64,000 nt of DNA from NCBI RefSeq assembly GCF_023006505.1, contig NZ_JALBGV010000003.1:1-64000 (forward strand), in the 5' to 3' direction. Source of the DNA: Neorhizobium sp. SHOUNA12A (GTDB lineage Bacteria > Pseudomonadota > Alphaproteobacteria > Rhizobiales > Rhizobiaceae). The notes beneath the pieces were generated by a model. The model had not been told where the DNA came from. It saw only the letters and a list, made by a program, of their open reading frames with translations, and made no database searches. A program made the position numbers and the translations under genes. Position 1 is the first letter of the stretch, and every line of letters begins with the position of its first letter. Shown here piece by piece: positions 8,830 to 17,347 of this stretch.

Positions 8830-8979
8830 ATGCTTAAAGTATCCAAGACCCCGATCAGCAAAGACGAGCTGACACTAACAGAACGAGTAGGCAAACGTCT
8901 GCTCGAAACTCTGAAGGAACTGGACACTCCGTTTGCTGTTGAGGGTGGTAGAGTGCTTGGATGCGTCTGGAACAGACGG
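8830..8979 (+). pseudogene. Possible 5' remnant of a gene, truncated at the patch boundary
   Basis: From the ATG at 8830 (GAGGA four bases upstream) the frame encodes about 45 residues of normal-looking protein (MLKVSKTPISKDELTLTE, then an amphipathic helix with KRLLETLKELD). It then runs on as the antisense shadow of the conserved pdeM gene, with composition changing at about 8950-8980. The simplest reading is a foreign gene cut at its junction with the backbone. It could also be a chance frame. No family is recognised. Confidence 0.35.
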
Positions 8980-9753
8980 TCAACCGATCAGGTTGCCGTA
9001 GCGGACCGAATAGATGCGGTCGCGGCCGAGAAGATGCGCGACCAGGGCCTCGCGGTCGAACAGGCCGTGCATGGCACGGTGACGCAGGTCAAGGCCGCCG
9101 GCCAGCACGCCGAAGGCCGGCATGAGGAGGCGGTTGCCGTCGCTTGCGAAACACGGGCGGCGGACGGATTTTTCGCGGCGCCGGACGGTGGCCGACGGAT
9201 GCAGGTGGCCGGCGATCTCGCCTTTGCTCCCGCCTGGCCCGGAAATCAGGCTCGGCTCGTGGCGGAAGACGAGGCCGCCATAAAAGAGTTCGTCAGTGCA
9301 GGTGCCGGGCAGGTCGACCGTGCCGTCCGGATCATGGTTGCCGTTGATCCAGATCCAATCGCGGCCCCGCGCCATGGTCGTGATCAGCGAACGCAGGTCC
9401 GGGGGAAGATGTTCCGAGCCCTTGCGATCGTGGAAATTGTCGCCGAGCGAGACGACGATCTTCGGATCATAGCGGGCGATGACGGCCGACAGGATGTTGA
9501 GCGTGGCGATCGTATCGTAGGGCGGCAGCATCATGCCGCGACGGGCAAAGGCAGCACCCTTTTCCAGATGCAGGTCGGAGACGACGAGCAGGCCGGTCTC
9601 GGGCAGGTAAAGGCCTCCGAGCGGATCGCAGACGGCGATGACGCCGTTCACGACGATCTCTTCCGCACCGGTTGCGGCAGGTCCCCCTGTGATCGTTCGC
9701 GCCAAAGCGAGGCGGTGCATCAATTCAATGTCTTCCAGTCCAGAATACCGCAT
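8980..9753 (-). CDS. pdeM: Ligase-associated DNA damage response endonuclease PdeM
   Basis: A 257-residue calcineurin-like metallophosphoesterase. All metal-site motifs are present in order: SDLHLEKG (D.H), SLGDNFHD (GD), NGNHDP (GNHD) and GHLHP near the C-terminal third. This and its placement directly after a ligase-associated Lhr-type helicase identify the PdeM (TIGR04123) group, proposed to process DNA ends in a bacterial repair pathway. The ATG at 9753 shares one base with the helicase stop (TGATG), so the pair is translationally coupled. The ligase and the SNM1-like nuclease of the full set are not in this window. Confidence 0.88.
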   Translation of the reverse strand: MRYSGLEDIELMHRLALARTITGGPAATGAEEIVVNGVIAVCDPLGGLYLPETGLLVVSDLHLEKGAAFARRGMMLPPYDTIATLNILSAVIARYDPKIVVSLGDNFHDRKGSEHLPPDLRSLITTMARGRDWIWINGNHDPDGTVDLPGTCTDELFYGGLVFRHEPSLISGPGGSKGEIAGHLHPSATVRRREKSVRRPCFASDGNRLLMPAFGVLAGGLDLRHRAMHGLFDREALVAHLLGRDRIYSVRYGNLIG

Positions 9754-12275
9754 CAGCCAAGCGCCTCCGCGATCAGTTCGTCGGCGGCTTCCTGCAGTAC
9801 CGCGTCATGCGCCTCGCCCGGTACCGGCTCCTTGCCGATCTCCAGCATGATCGGGATGGCGAGCGGCGAAACGTGGTCGAGATCGCGGTGGGTGATGTGC
9901 CCCCTGATTCGCGCCAGCATATCGCCTAATCGGGCAAGATCCAAAAGACCGGATGCCGCATCCCGCCGCGTCGCCTCCAAAAGCACGTGATCCGGCTCGT
10001 GGCTGCGCAGCACGTCGTAGATCAGATCGGTCGAGACGGTGACCTGCCGTCCGGTCTTTTCCTTGCCCGGATGGCGGCGCTCGATCAGGCCGGAAATCAC
10101 CGCGCAATTGCGGAAGGTGCGCTTCAGCATATAGCTTTCGTCAAGCCAGGCTTCCAAGTCGTCGCCCAGCATGTCCTCGTCGAAAAGGTCGGAAAGACTG
10201 AGGCGCCCGGCGCGGATCATCGCGCCGATGTCGTTGAGGCCCCAGATGGCCAGCGAATAATCGGTGGCAACGAAACCGAGCGGGTAGGCGCCCATGCGTT
10301 CCAGCCGGCGTGTCAGCAGCATGCCGAGCGTCTGGTGGGCGAGCCGCCCCTCGAAACAATAGGCAATCATGAAGAACCGTTTTCCGCGCGGAAAGGTCTC
10401 GATCAGCAACTCGTCCCTGGCCGGCAGCATCGAGCGCTCACGCTGGATGTTCAGCCAGTCGCGGACTTGGTCCGGCAGCACGCCCCAGCGATCGGGATCG
10501 GCAAGCATGCCGCGCACCTGGTCGGCGAGATAGGTGGAAAGCGGAAATTTTCCGCCCGCATAGGCGGGGATTTTCGGATCGAGCGAGAAGGCGTTGGAGA
10601 CGAGGCATTCGTTCTCGCGGATACCTTCGAAACGCAGCACCTTGCCGGCAAACAGGAAGGTATCGCCCTGCACCAGTTGTTCCAGAAAATATTCCTCGAC
10701 CTTGCCGAGGGACATGCCGCCCCGACCGACGGTGCCTTTGGCGTTGCGCTTCACCAGCCGGACATTGAGCTCGGTCGCCTCGACGATTGTGCCGAGGTTC
10801 AGGCGGTATTGCTGGGCGACGGCCGGATTTGAGACCCGCCAGCGGCCTTCCTTGGTCTTGCGGATCTTGGCGTAACGCTCATAGGAGCGCAGTGCATAAC
10901 CGCCGGTCGCGACAAAATCGACGATGCGCTCGAACATTTCCCAGGAGAGGGTGGCATAGGGTGAGGCGCTGGTGATCTCGTCATAGAGTTCGACCGGATC
11001 GAAAGGTTCGGCGCAGGCCATGCCGAGCACGTGCTGGGCGAGCACATCGAGCGCGCCCTCGCCGACCGGCGGCGTATCCTGGGCGCCGAGATAATTGGCG
11101 TCGAGCGCTGCCTGGCATTCCATCACTTCGAAGCGGTTGGCCGGCACCAGGATGGCCTTCGACGGTTCGTCCATGCGGTGGTTGGAGCGGCCGATGCGCT
11201 GGGCAAGGCGGGAAGCACCCTTCGGCGCGCCGACATGCACGACGAGATCGACATCGCCCCAGTCCATGCCGAGATCGAGCGTGGAAGTGGCGACGACGGC
11301 CCGCAGCTTGTTGGCCGCCATGGCGGCCTCCACCTTGCGGCGCTGCCCGGCATCGAGCGAGCCGTGATGCAGCGCGATCGGAAGGTTGTCCTCGTTGATC
11401 GTCCACAGTGTCTTGAACAGCAGTTCCGCCTGGAAGCGGGTATTGACGAAGATCAGCGTCGTCTTGTGGCGTTTGATCTCCTCGTAGACCTCCGGGATCG
11501 CGTAGGTCGAGACATGGCCGGACCAGGGGATGCGGTCCTCGGTGCGCATGATGGTGATATCGGGCGCGGCACCGCCTGTGACATGCACGAGGCCGGCGGG
11601 CTGGGCCGGGTTTTCGCCCTGCGAGACCAGCCAGCGCTGCAGGTCCATGGGATCGGAGACGGTGGCGGACAGGCCGATGGTGCGCATATGCGGCGCATGC
11701 TTGCGGATGCGCGCGAGGCCGAGCGACAGGAGGTGGCCGCGCTTGGAGGTGACCAGCGAATGCAGCTCGTCGAGGACTACGTATTTCAGGTCCTTGAAGA
11801 AACGCTCGGCCTCCTTGTTGGCCAGCAGCAGGGCCACCTGTTCCGGAGTGGTCAGCAGGATATCCGGCGGGTTGAGCTTCTGGCGCTGGCGTTTGGCCTG
11901 CGGCGTGTCACCGGTGCGGTTCTCGATCGAGATATCCAGGCCCATTTCGAAGACGGGCTTCATCAGGTTGCGCTCGATATCGACCGCGAGTGCCTTCAAG
12001 GGCGAGATGTAGAGCGTGTGGATGCCGGTGAAGGCCGAGCCCGGCGGGATCTTGCCGCGGCGGGTGAGGTCGGTCAGCGACGGCAGGAAACCGGCAAGCG
12101 TCTTGCCGGCGCCAGTCGGCGCGATCAGCAGCATGTTTTCGCCGGCTGTGGAGCGCGACAGCAATTCCAGCTGATGGGCGCGCGGCTGCCAGCCCTTCTC
12201 CGCGAACCATTTCTGGAACGGCCGGGGCAGAAGCGCGGCGTCACGGCCGGAGGAATGGGTTTCGACGATATCCAC
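9753..12275 (-). CDS. Ligase-associated DNA damage response DEXH-box helicase (Lhr-like)
   Basis: An 840-residue superfamily-2 helicase. Motifs in order: Q-region RAHQLELL, Walker A APTGAGKT (near residue 54), TPEQ, DELH box (near 170), SAT (near 205), TRFQAE, ATSTLDLGMDWGDVD and the motif VI arginine-finger region QRIGRSNHR. The C-terminal half carries the Lhr-associated winged-helix and DEAD/H-associated domains. It fits the TIGR04121 group that travels with PdeM and unwinds DNA or RNA:DNA during repair. The start at 12275 gives the expected N-terminus shortly before the helicase core. It faces away from the divergent Rrf2 gene. Confidence 0.9.
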   Translation of the reverse strand: MDIVETHSSGRDAALLPRPFQKWFAEKGWQPRAHQLELLSRSTAGENMLLIAPTGAGKTLAGFLPSLTDLTRRGKIPPGSAFTGIHTLYISPLKALAVDIERNLMKPVFEMGLDISIENRTGDTPQAKRQRQKLNPPDILLTTPEQVALLLANKEAERFFKDLKYVVLDELHSLVTSKRGHLLSLGLARIRKHAPHMRTIGLSATVSDPMDLQRWLVSQGENPAQPAGLVHVTGGAAPDITIMRTEDRIPWSGHVSTYAIPEVYEEIKRHKTTLIFVNTRFQAELLFKTLWTINEDNLPIALHHGSLDAGQRRKVEAAMAANKLRAVVATSTLDLGMDWGDVDLVVHVGAPKGASRLAQRIGRSNHRMDEPSKAILVPANRFEVMECQAALDANYLGAQDTPPVGEGALDVLAQHVLGMACAEPFDPVELYDEITSASPYATLSWEMFERIVDFVATGGYALRSYERYAKIRKTKEGRWRVSNPAVAQQYRLNLGTIVEATELNVRLVKRNAKGTVGRGGMSLGKVEEYFLEQLVQGDTFLFAGKVLRFEGIRENECLVSNAFSLDPKIPAYAGGKFPLSTYLADQVRGMLADPDRWGVLPDQVRDWLNIQRERSMLPARDELLIETFPRGKRFFMIAYCFEGRLAHQTLGMLLTRRLERMGAYPLGFVATDYSLAIWGLNDIGAMIRAGRLSLSDLFDEDMLGDDLEAWLDESYMLKRTFRNCAVISGLIERRHPGKEKTGRQVTVSTDLIYDVLRSHEPDHVLLEATRRDAASGLLDLARLGDMLARIRGHITHRDLDHVSPLAIPIMLEIGKEPVPGEAHDAVLQEAADELIAEALG

Positions 12276-12314
12276 GCCGCTAAGTTAAGAGAAAGCGCGC
12301 GAAAAAGAAGGGGC

Positions 12315-12343
12315 TTGACGACGTCCCGATAATCGTGGATAAA
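12315..12343 (+). promoter_or_regulatory. Probable promoter of the Rrf2 gene
   Basis: TTGACG (12315-12320) and GATAAA (12338-12343) are 17 bases apart, a sigma-70-like pair. The -10 element lies inside the palindrome at 12332-12356, so a protein bound there would block polymerase. Confidence 0.5.
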
Positions 12344-12356
12344 TTTTATCCACGAT
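12332..12356. promoter_or_regulatory. 25-bp palindrome, likely Rrf2 operator
   Basis: Perfect 12-bp arms ATCGTGGATAAA and TTTATCCACGAT flank one central T. It ends 13 bases before the Rrf2 start codon and covers the -10 region. Rrf2 dimers bind dyads of this size and commonly repress their own operon, so this is a strong operator candidate. Confidence 0.75.
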
Positions 12357-12369
12357 AGGGAGATGAGCG

Positions 12370-12870
12370 ATGAAACTCGGCGACGGTGTCGAACAGGCGA
12401 TCCACAGCATCAGCATGCTGTCCAGCCTTTCCGAAGGCGGGGTGCTGTCGGCCGCTGCCCTTGCGGAATTCCACGGGGTATCGACCAGCTATCTGCTGAA
12501 ACATCTCCAGGCGCTTTCGGGCGCCAGGCTGATGGAAACAGTGTCGGGTCCGAAAGGCGGATACCGGCTCGCGAAGAAGCCGGTGGAGATCACGCTTCTC
12601 GATATCGTGCTCGCTGTCGAAGGACCGGCACCCGCCTTCCGCTGCGCCGAAATCCGCCAGCGCGGGCCGAACCCGCTGCCGGGCCGCTATTTCACCAAAC
12701 CCTGCGGCATCAACGCCGCGATGCTGAAGGCCGAAAAGGCCTATCGCGCCGAACTCGCCAAGGTGACGATCGCCGACATCCTGGCGGACCTCAGCGCAAC
12801 CGACGACGGCGGCATCGCCGCCCGAGGCTGCGCCTTTCTGGAAATCAACGAACGCAGAACCGCCCGTTAA
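12370..12870 (+). CDS. Rrf2 family transcriptional regulator
   Basis: A 166-residue protein with the Rrf2 winged helix: AAALAEFHGVSTSYLLKHLQ as recognition region, then GPKGGYRLA as the wing (residues 60-68) and LLDIV.AVEG. Cys residues occur at 92, 112 and 154. The close C..C...C cluster that holds the iron-sulfur cluster of IscR-type members is absent, so a cluster, if any, would use other ligands; a redox-thiol sensor is equally possible. It is followed after 47 bases by a peroxidase-like gene, a common Rrf2 partner. A 25-bp palindrome over its promoter indicates autorepression. Confidence 0.92.
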   Translation: MKLGDGVEQAIHSISMLSSLSEGGVLSAAALAEFHGVSTSYLLKHLQALSGARLMETVSGPKGGYRLAKKPVEITLLDIVLAVEGPAPAFRCAEIRQRGPNPLPGRYFTKPCGINAAMLKAEKAYRAELAKVTIADILADLSATDDGGIAARGCAFLEINERRTAR

Positions 12871-12917
12871 AGGGCCATAGGCACGCCGAAGGCGGCCATA
12901 ACCCAAGGAGAAGACCC

Positions 12918-13382
12918 ATGCATCAGCGTCTCAACATGCTCAAGGCCGCCCCTGAAGCCGTCAAGGCCGTCACGGCACTCGAAAACTACGTGCAGGCTTC
13001 CGGCCTGGAGCGCCGCTTCATCCACCTCATCAAGCTGCGCGCTTCGCAGATCAATGGCTGCGCCTATTGCGTCGACATGCATGTGAAAGAATCACGGCAT
13101 GACGGACTTTCCGAACAGTGGATCAACATGATGTGCGTCTGGTGGGAATCGCCGGTCTATGACGACAAGGAACGCGCCCTGCTCGGCTGGGTCGATGCCG
13201 TGACCCGCATCGCCGATACCGGCATTCCGGATGCCGCCTTCGACGCGCTGAAGGCGCATTTCACGGAGGAAGAGATCGTCAAGATCACCGTCGCTCTCGG
13301 CGTTATCAACACCTGGAACCGGCTTGCCGTCGGCTTCCGCAACCAGCATCCGGTCGATAAGCCGGCCAGCAAAGCGGCCTGA
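12918..13382 (+). CDS. AhpD-like carboxymuconolactone decarboxylase family protein
   Basis: A 154-residue all-helical CMD-domain protein with the AhpD signature CAYCVDMH: redox cysteines 48 and 51 and His 55. This points to an alkylhydroperoxidase/thiol-peroxidase-like activity rather than a ring-cleavage decarboxylase. The start ATG at 12918 has AAGGAGAAG upstream. It forms a two-gene operon with the Rrf2 regulator, suggesting induction by peroxide or other redox stress (inference). The 3' end overlaps a small GC-rich hairpin facing the convergent YitT gene. Confidence 0.92.
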   Translation: MHQRLNMLKAAPEAVKAVTALENYVQASGLERRFIHLIKLRASQINGCAYCVDMHVKESRHDGLSEQWINMMCVWWESPVYDDKERALLGWVDAVTRIADTGIPDAAFDALKAHFTEEEIVKITVALGVINTWNRLAVGFRNQHPVDKPASKAA

Positions 13383-13392
13383 TCGGGGCCGC
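13374..13392. terminator. Small GC hairpin between convergent genes
   Basis: GCGGCC (13374-13379) and GGCCGC (13387-13392) flank a 7-base loop and overlap the stop codon of the AhpD-like gene. There is no T tract. It may act as a bidirectional terminator toward the convergent gene ending at 13415. Confidence 0.35.
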
Positions 13393-13414
13393 CTGACGCA
13401 AGCTCCCGCCTCGA

Positions 13415-14056
13415 TCACCGCGCGACGATATACCGGTCGGAGCGGTGATTGATGGCGAGCACAAGATTGAGCACGACGGCGCCCAGCACCGACCATGCGA
13501 CGGTGATGGGCGAAACCACGGCAAAGGCGCAGAGCATGACGCAAAGATCGAAGGCGAGCTGGATGAGGCCTGCCTGGATGCCGAAGCGATCCTGGATATA
13601 GATCGCCAGGATGCCGACGCCGCCGAGCGAGGCGCGGTGGCGATAAAGCCCGAGCAGGCCGTAACCGAGCACCAGTCCGCCGAGAAGGGCTGCCCAGAAC
13701 GGGTGCAGGTACTGGATCAGGAAGAAATGGCTTTCCAGTTCGGTGATGACCGAGACCAGCGCGATGGCGATGAATGTCTTCAGCGAGAAGGCGAGGCCGA
13801 GGCGCTTGAACGACAGGTAGTAGAACGGCAGGTTGACGATGAAGAACAGCAGGCCGAACGAAATCCCGAACGCATAATGCAGCAGGAAGGCGACGCCCGC
13901 CGTGCCGCCGGTCAAAAGGCCGACCTCGTTTAGAAAATAAAAGCCGAGCGCCGACACCATGGCGCCGATGAACAGGCCTTGCCCATCTTCCAGCAGCGTG
14001 TGTTGTGCCGGATCGGCGCTGTAAAATCCGAGACCGCGCCTCTGCTGCTCAGCCAA
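13415..14056 (-). CDS. YitT family membrane protein
   Basis: A 213-residue protein with about five transmembrane helices and the YitT-family pattern: GLLTGGTAGVAFLL, FF.VNLPFY and SLGGVGILAIYIQDRFG. The C-terminal DUF2179 domain of longer members is missing, so this is the short form. Function is unknown in the family. I favour the TTG at 14056, with GAGGGG six bases upstream; the ATG at 14149 would add 31 residues of poor-quality N-terminus. It is convergent with the AhpD-like gene. Confidence 0.82.
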   Translation of the reverse strand: MAEQQRRGLGFYSADPAQHTLLEDGQGLFIGAMVSALGFYFLNEVGLLTGGTAGVAFLLHYAFGISFGLLFFIVNLPFYYLSFKRLGLAFSLKTFIAIALVSVITELESHFFLIQYLHPFWAALLGGLVLGYGLLGLYRHRASLGGVGILAIYIQDRFGIQAGLIQLAFDLCVMLCAFAVVSPITVAWSVLGAVVLNLVLAINHRSDRYIVAR

Positions 14057-14161
14057 TGTGAACCCCTCAGGTTTTCGGTGATATTGCACTGCAATAAAAC
14101 CGTCGGCAAGGGTCTTCAAGCGATCATCGGCGAGCACTGAAAAAAGCAAGAAACGGCCGGT

Positions 14162-15100
14162 TCAACCGCGCTTTCGCGACAGAAACAGAATGCCGTGGAT
14201 GGGTTTTCCGGCATCCATGCGAATGACGGTGTTTTCGACCTTGAGGAGATCGAGGCCGAAGCGGGAAAGCAGCGTGCGGATAAAAGCCTCGGAATGAGCA
14301 TAGCGCAGGGAATCCCGCAACACGAAACCCTCCCCCTCGCCCGCATCCTCGACCGAGAACGCGAAGAGACCAGCCGGCGACAACAGCTCAAGCACCAGCG
14401 GGAAGACGGTTTCGAGCGAGCCCAGATACATCAGCACGTCGGCTGCCGAGACCAGATCGGCGCGGTGGGCCGCCAGGTCGCCGAAGAGGCCGGATTCGTT
14501 CGATGCGAGACTGAGGTCGGACTGGCCGAGATGGTCGTAAAGGCCCTTGGCCCGCGCCTTAGCGAGCATGTTGAGCGAAATGTCGAAACCTCCAAGGCGC
14601 TCGGTCCTGTCACGGATTTCGGCACCGAACAGGCCGGTGCCGCAGCCGAGATCGACGGTATTGCGGAAAGGTCCGTGCGGTGTGACCAGCGCCGCCAGCT
14701 TGCCGGGCACGGAATAGCCGAGCTTTTCGACGAGCGCGGTATCGAACCGGTCGGCATAGTCGTCGAACAGGCCTTCGACATAACGGCTCGGCGGCCGGTC
14801 GGGCGTCTGCTCTGCCCCGATCAGCGCGAGCTTCAGGCGGGCCCCGAACACATCGTCCGGCCGCAAGGCCAGTGTCTGGCGATAGGCGTCCGCGGCCGTG
14901 CCGAGACCAGCCTTGTCGCGATATTCGCCGAGCCGGAACCAGCCGGCGGCCCAGTCGGGCGTCAGTTCGAGCGCCTGTTCGATCAGTTCCGCCGCAGCCG
15001 CGAAATCTCCGCCCTCCGCCAGCATGCGGGCGTAATCGGCGCGGCGATCGGCGGTGGCATCGCCCGAGGAGAATTGGCTGGAAAACGGGCTGGGCGACAT
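14162..15100 (-). CDS. TPR-containing class I SAM-dependent methyltransferase
   Basis: A 312-residue protein. The N-terminal third has two or three tetratricopeptide-like repeats (AELIEQALELTPDWAAGWF, then AYRQTLALRPDD). The rest is a class I methyltransferase with motif I VDLGCGTGLFG, GFDIS as the acidic loop and AADVLMYLG. Similar rhizobial proteins are annotated as TPR methyltransferases of unknown substrate. I chose the ATG at 15100, with GAGGA six bases upstream, over one at 15151. It is divergent from the DUF6460 gene. Confidence 0.88.
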   Translation of the reverse strand: MSPSPFSSQFSSGDATADRRADYARMLAEGGDFAAAAELIEQALELTPDWAAGWFRLGEYRDKAGLGTAADAYRQTLALRPDDVFGARLKLALIGAEQTPDRPPSRYVEGLFDDYADRFDTALVEKLGYSVPGKLAALVTPHGPFRNTVDLGCGTGLFGAEIRDRTERLGGFDISLNMLAKARAKGLYDHLGQSDLSLASNESGLFGDLAAHRADLVSAADVLMYLGSLETVFPLVLELLSPAGLFAFSVEDAGEGEGFVLRDSLRYAHSEAFIRTLLSRFGLDLLKVENTVIRMDAGKPIHGILFLSRKRG

Positions 15101-15228
15101 GGATGATCCTCGGAGGTGGAGGTTCTTTGCCGAAGCCACAAAAAAACTCAAGTTCTATCTGAGGGGAAACGCTTGCGGTGGCAATGGCTGCCGACTATCT
15201 CTCATTTGCAATTTGGAGAAGGACAAGG

Positions 15229-15495
15229 ATGGCGGACGGGGTCAACAAGTTCCTGGGCGATACGCCAGGTCGCACGATCGTCAAGCTGATCGTGGTGTGC
15301 CTGGTTGTGGGTTTCGTGCTGGCATTCTTCGGCTTCACGCCGGACAATATTGTCAGCGAGATCCGCTACTGGTTCCTGGACCTCTGGTATAACGGCTTCC
15401 GGGCGCTCGGACGGGTCGGCAATTATCTCGTGCTCGGCGCGATCATCGTCATTCCGATCTTCGTTATCCTGCGCCTGATGAGCTACCGCCGCTGA
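15229..15495 (+). CDS. DUF6460 small inner-membrane protein
   Basis: An 88-residue protein with two transmembrane helices (about 18-35 and 62-82) and the sequence FLGDTPGRTIVKL at the start, which I recognise from rhizobial DUF6460 proteins. The function is unknown. GGAGAAGGA lies upstream of the ATG at 15229, so the in-frame ATG at 15178 is rejected. It ends one base before the CAP-domain gene, so the two share a transcript. Confidence 0.78.
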   Translation: MADGVNKFLGDTPGRTIVKLIVVCLVVGFVLAFFGFTPDNIVSEIRYWFLDLWYNGFRALGRVGNYLVLGAIIVIPIFVILRLMSYRR

Positions 15496-15496
15496 C

Positions 15497-15985
15497 ATGA
15501 CTTCACTGATCAAACCTTCCCGGCGGGACCTTCTCGTCTTTTCCGGCATGGCGCTGGTGCTTGCCAGCTGCTCCACCACATCCGTCCTGACGCCGGCGGC
15601 CGGCGCCGAGGACGAGACCCAGGCCGCACTTCCGATGGTCAACAAGCTGCGGCAGAGCCGCGGCCTGTCCACGCTGACGCTCGACATGCCGGCGCGCAAG
15701 GCGGCGGCCCGCCAGGCGGTTCGTATGGCGAAAGCCAACGAAATGAAGCACCTGATCGGTTTCGGCGACGATTTTGGCGCCCGGATGAAGAGCAATGACG
15801 TGGCGCTGCCGGCAGCCGAAAACATCGCCAGCGGGCAGGATACGGTCGCGGCCGCCGTTCAGGCCTGGATCGATTCGCCCAAACATCTCGAAAACATGCT
15901 CGGCTCCTACCGGGGGCTCGGGGTTGCCATGGCACGCACCTCCGCTGGCGCCCGGCCCTATTGGGCCATGGTCCTTTCCGGCTGA
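15497..15985 (+). CDS. CAP-domain (SCP-like) lipoprotein
   Basis: A 162-residue secreted protein. SRRDLLVFSG near the start resembles a twin-arginine signal. A lipobox LASC follows (Cys near residue 25), so it is probably lipidated. The mature part is a small CAP domain: N.LRQSRGLSTL, HLIGFGDDF, AAENIASG, W..SPKHLENML, then YRGLGVA and YWAMVLSG. Bacterial CAP proteins are extracytoplasmic with mostly unknown roles. It sits between DUF6460 and MATE genes on the same strand, with three bases before the next start. Confidence 0.88.
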   Translation: MTSLIKPSRRDLLVFSGMALVLASCSTTSVLTPAAGAEDETQAALPMVNKLRQSRGLSTLTLDMPARKAAARQAVRMAKANEMKHLIGFGDDFGARMKSNDVALPAAENIASGQDTVAAAVQAWIDSPKHLENMLGSYRGLGVAMARTSAGARPYWAMVLSG

Positions 15986-15988
15986 CCG

Positions 15989-17347
15989 ATGGAGAGCGGG
16001 GGGCGTAACCACGAGACTGGGTCGGTAAAGCCGTTCGATGTAACGCACCGGCTGGTGCTCGGCATCGCCATTCCGATGACGCTCGGGTTCCTGACGACGC
16101 CGCTGCTCGGCCTTACCGATACGGCGGTGGTCGGTCAGCTCGGCCAGGCGGAGGCGCTCGCGGGTCTGGCGATCGGCGCCATCCTCTTCGACCTTATCTA
16201 CGGCAGCCCCAGCTTTTTCCGCACCTCGACCACCGGACTGGTGGCGCAGGCTTTCGGCCGAGGAGACAGCCGAGAACAGCAGGCAGTGTTCTGGCGGGCC
16301 TTCTTGAGCGCGATCGGCCTTGGGGTGATTATGTTGGCGCTCTCGCCGCTGATCCTTCGATACGCGCCGGACCTGATGACCAGCGACCCGACCGTCGCCG
16401 AAGTGACACGGCGTTATTTCGCGATCCGGGTGCTGACCAGCCCAGCGACCTTCGCCAATTTCGCGATCCTCGGTTTCGTCCTCGGGCGGGGCCAGGGCGT
16501 GCTCGGGCTTACGCTGCAGATCATCCTCAACGGCACCAATATCGTGCTCGCCATCCTGTTCGGCCTGGTGTTGGGCTGGGGGGTGGCGGGCGTCGCCTGG
16601 GCGACCGCGGCGGCGGAAGTGACCGCCGTGGTGATCGGCCTCGTCATCGTCAGCCGACAATTTTCCGCCGCTTACCGGCCGACGCGGGCGGACATTTTCG
16701 ATGCGGCCAAGCTGCGCCAGCTTTTCCAGCTGAATGCCGATATCCTGATCCGCTCGCTGATATTGAACGGCGCATTTGCGGTGCTGACCCGCGTTGGTTC
16801 GAGCTTCGGGGCGGTGACGCTGGCGGCGAATGCGGTGCTGATGAACATCTTCATGCTGTCGGCCTTCTTCCTCGACGGGCTCGCGGGCGCCGCCGAACAG
16901 CTCGCCGGCCGGGCGGTGGGGGCCCAGTACCGCCCGTCCTTCGATCGGGCGCTGAAGCTGACCGGCCTCTGGTCCTTCGTGATGGCGGGCGTGGTCGGGC
17001 TGTTCTTCGTGGTCTTCGGCCAGCCGATCATCGAGCTTCTGACCACCTCGCAAGACGTGCGGCAGGAGGCTTATGTCTATCTCGGCTGGGCGGCGGTGAC
17101 CGGCTTGTCCGGCGCGCTCGCCTTCCAGATGGACGGCGTGTTCATCGGCGCCACCTGGTCGCGCGAGATGCGCAACATGATGCTCGCGTCATTTGCGGGC
17201 TATTGCGCCAGTCTCGCCGTGCTCGTGCCGATGATCGGCAATCATGGGCTCTGGCTGTCGCTCAACCTGTTCCTGCTGATGCGCGGCTTTTTCCTGGCGG
17301 CCATGGTGCCGCGCAAGGCGCGTCAGAGTTTCGTCTCGGCCCATTGA
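15989..17347 (+). CDS. MATE family efflux transporter
   Basis: A 452-residue protein with twelve predicted transmembrane helices in two six-helix halves. Family landmarks include [22 protein letters not shown] in the first helix and hinge, broken by VGQLG, and a second-half start at [20 protein letters not shown]. It looks closest to the DinF-like branch. MATE proteins export cationic drugs or metabolites using sodium or proton gradients. The ATG at 15989 is only three bases after the CAP gene. Its last 25 bases overlap the end of pyrD on the other strand. Confidence 0.92.
   Translation: MESGGRNHETGSVKPFDVTHRLVLGIAIPMTLGFLTTPLLGLTDTAVVGQLGQAEALAGLAIGAILFDLIYGSPSFFRTSTTGLVAQAFGRGDSREQQAVFWRAFLSAIGLGVIMLALSPLILRYAPDLMTSDPTVAEVTRRYFAIRVLTSPATFANFAILGFVLGRGQGVLGLTLQIILNGTNIVLAILFGLVLGWGVAGVAWATAAAEVTAVVIGLVIVSRQFSAAYRPTRADIFDAAKLRQLFQLNADILIRSLILNGAFAVLTRVGSSFGAVTLAANAVLMNIFMLSAFFLDGLAGAAEQLAGRAVGAQYRPSFDRALKLTGLWSFVMAGVVGLFFVVFGQPIIELLTTSQDVRQEAYVYLGWAAVTGLSGALAFQMDGVFIGATWSREMRNMMLASFAGYCASLAVLVPMIGNHGLWLSLNLFLLMRGFFLAAMVPRKARQSFVSAH

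Noticed and set aside
8980-9990. Plus-strand frame continuing from 8830 across pdeM
   Set aside because: Beyond about 8979 it is antisense to a fully conserved metallophosphoesterase; only the first 45 residues could be real.
11031-12332. 433-residue plus-strand frame
   Set aside because: Antisense of the helicase, whose motifs are complete on the minus strand; composition is Arg/His/Gln-rich.
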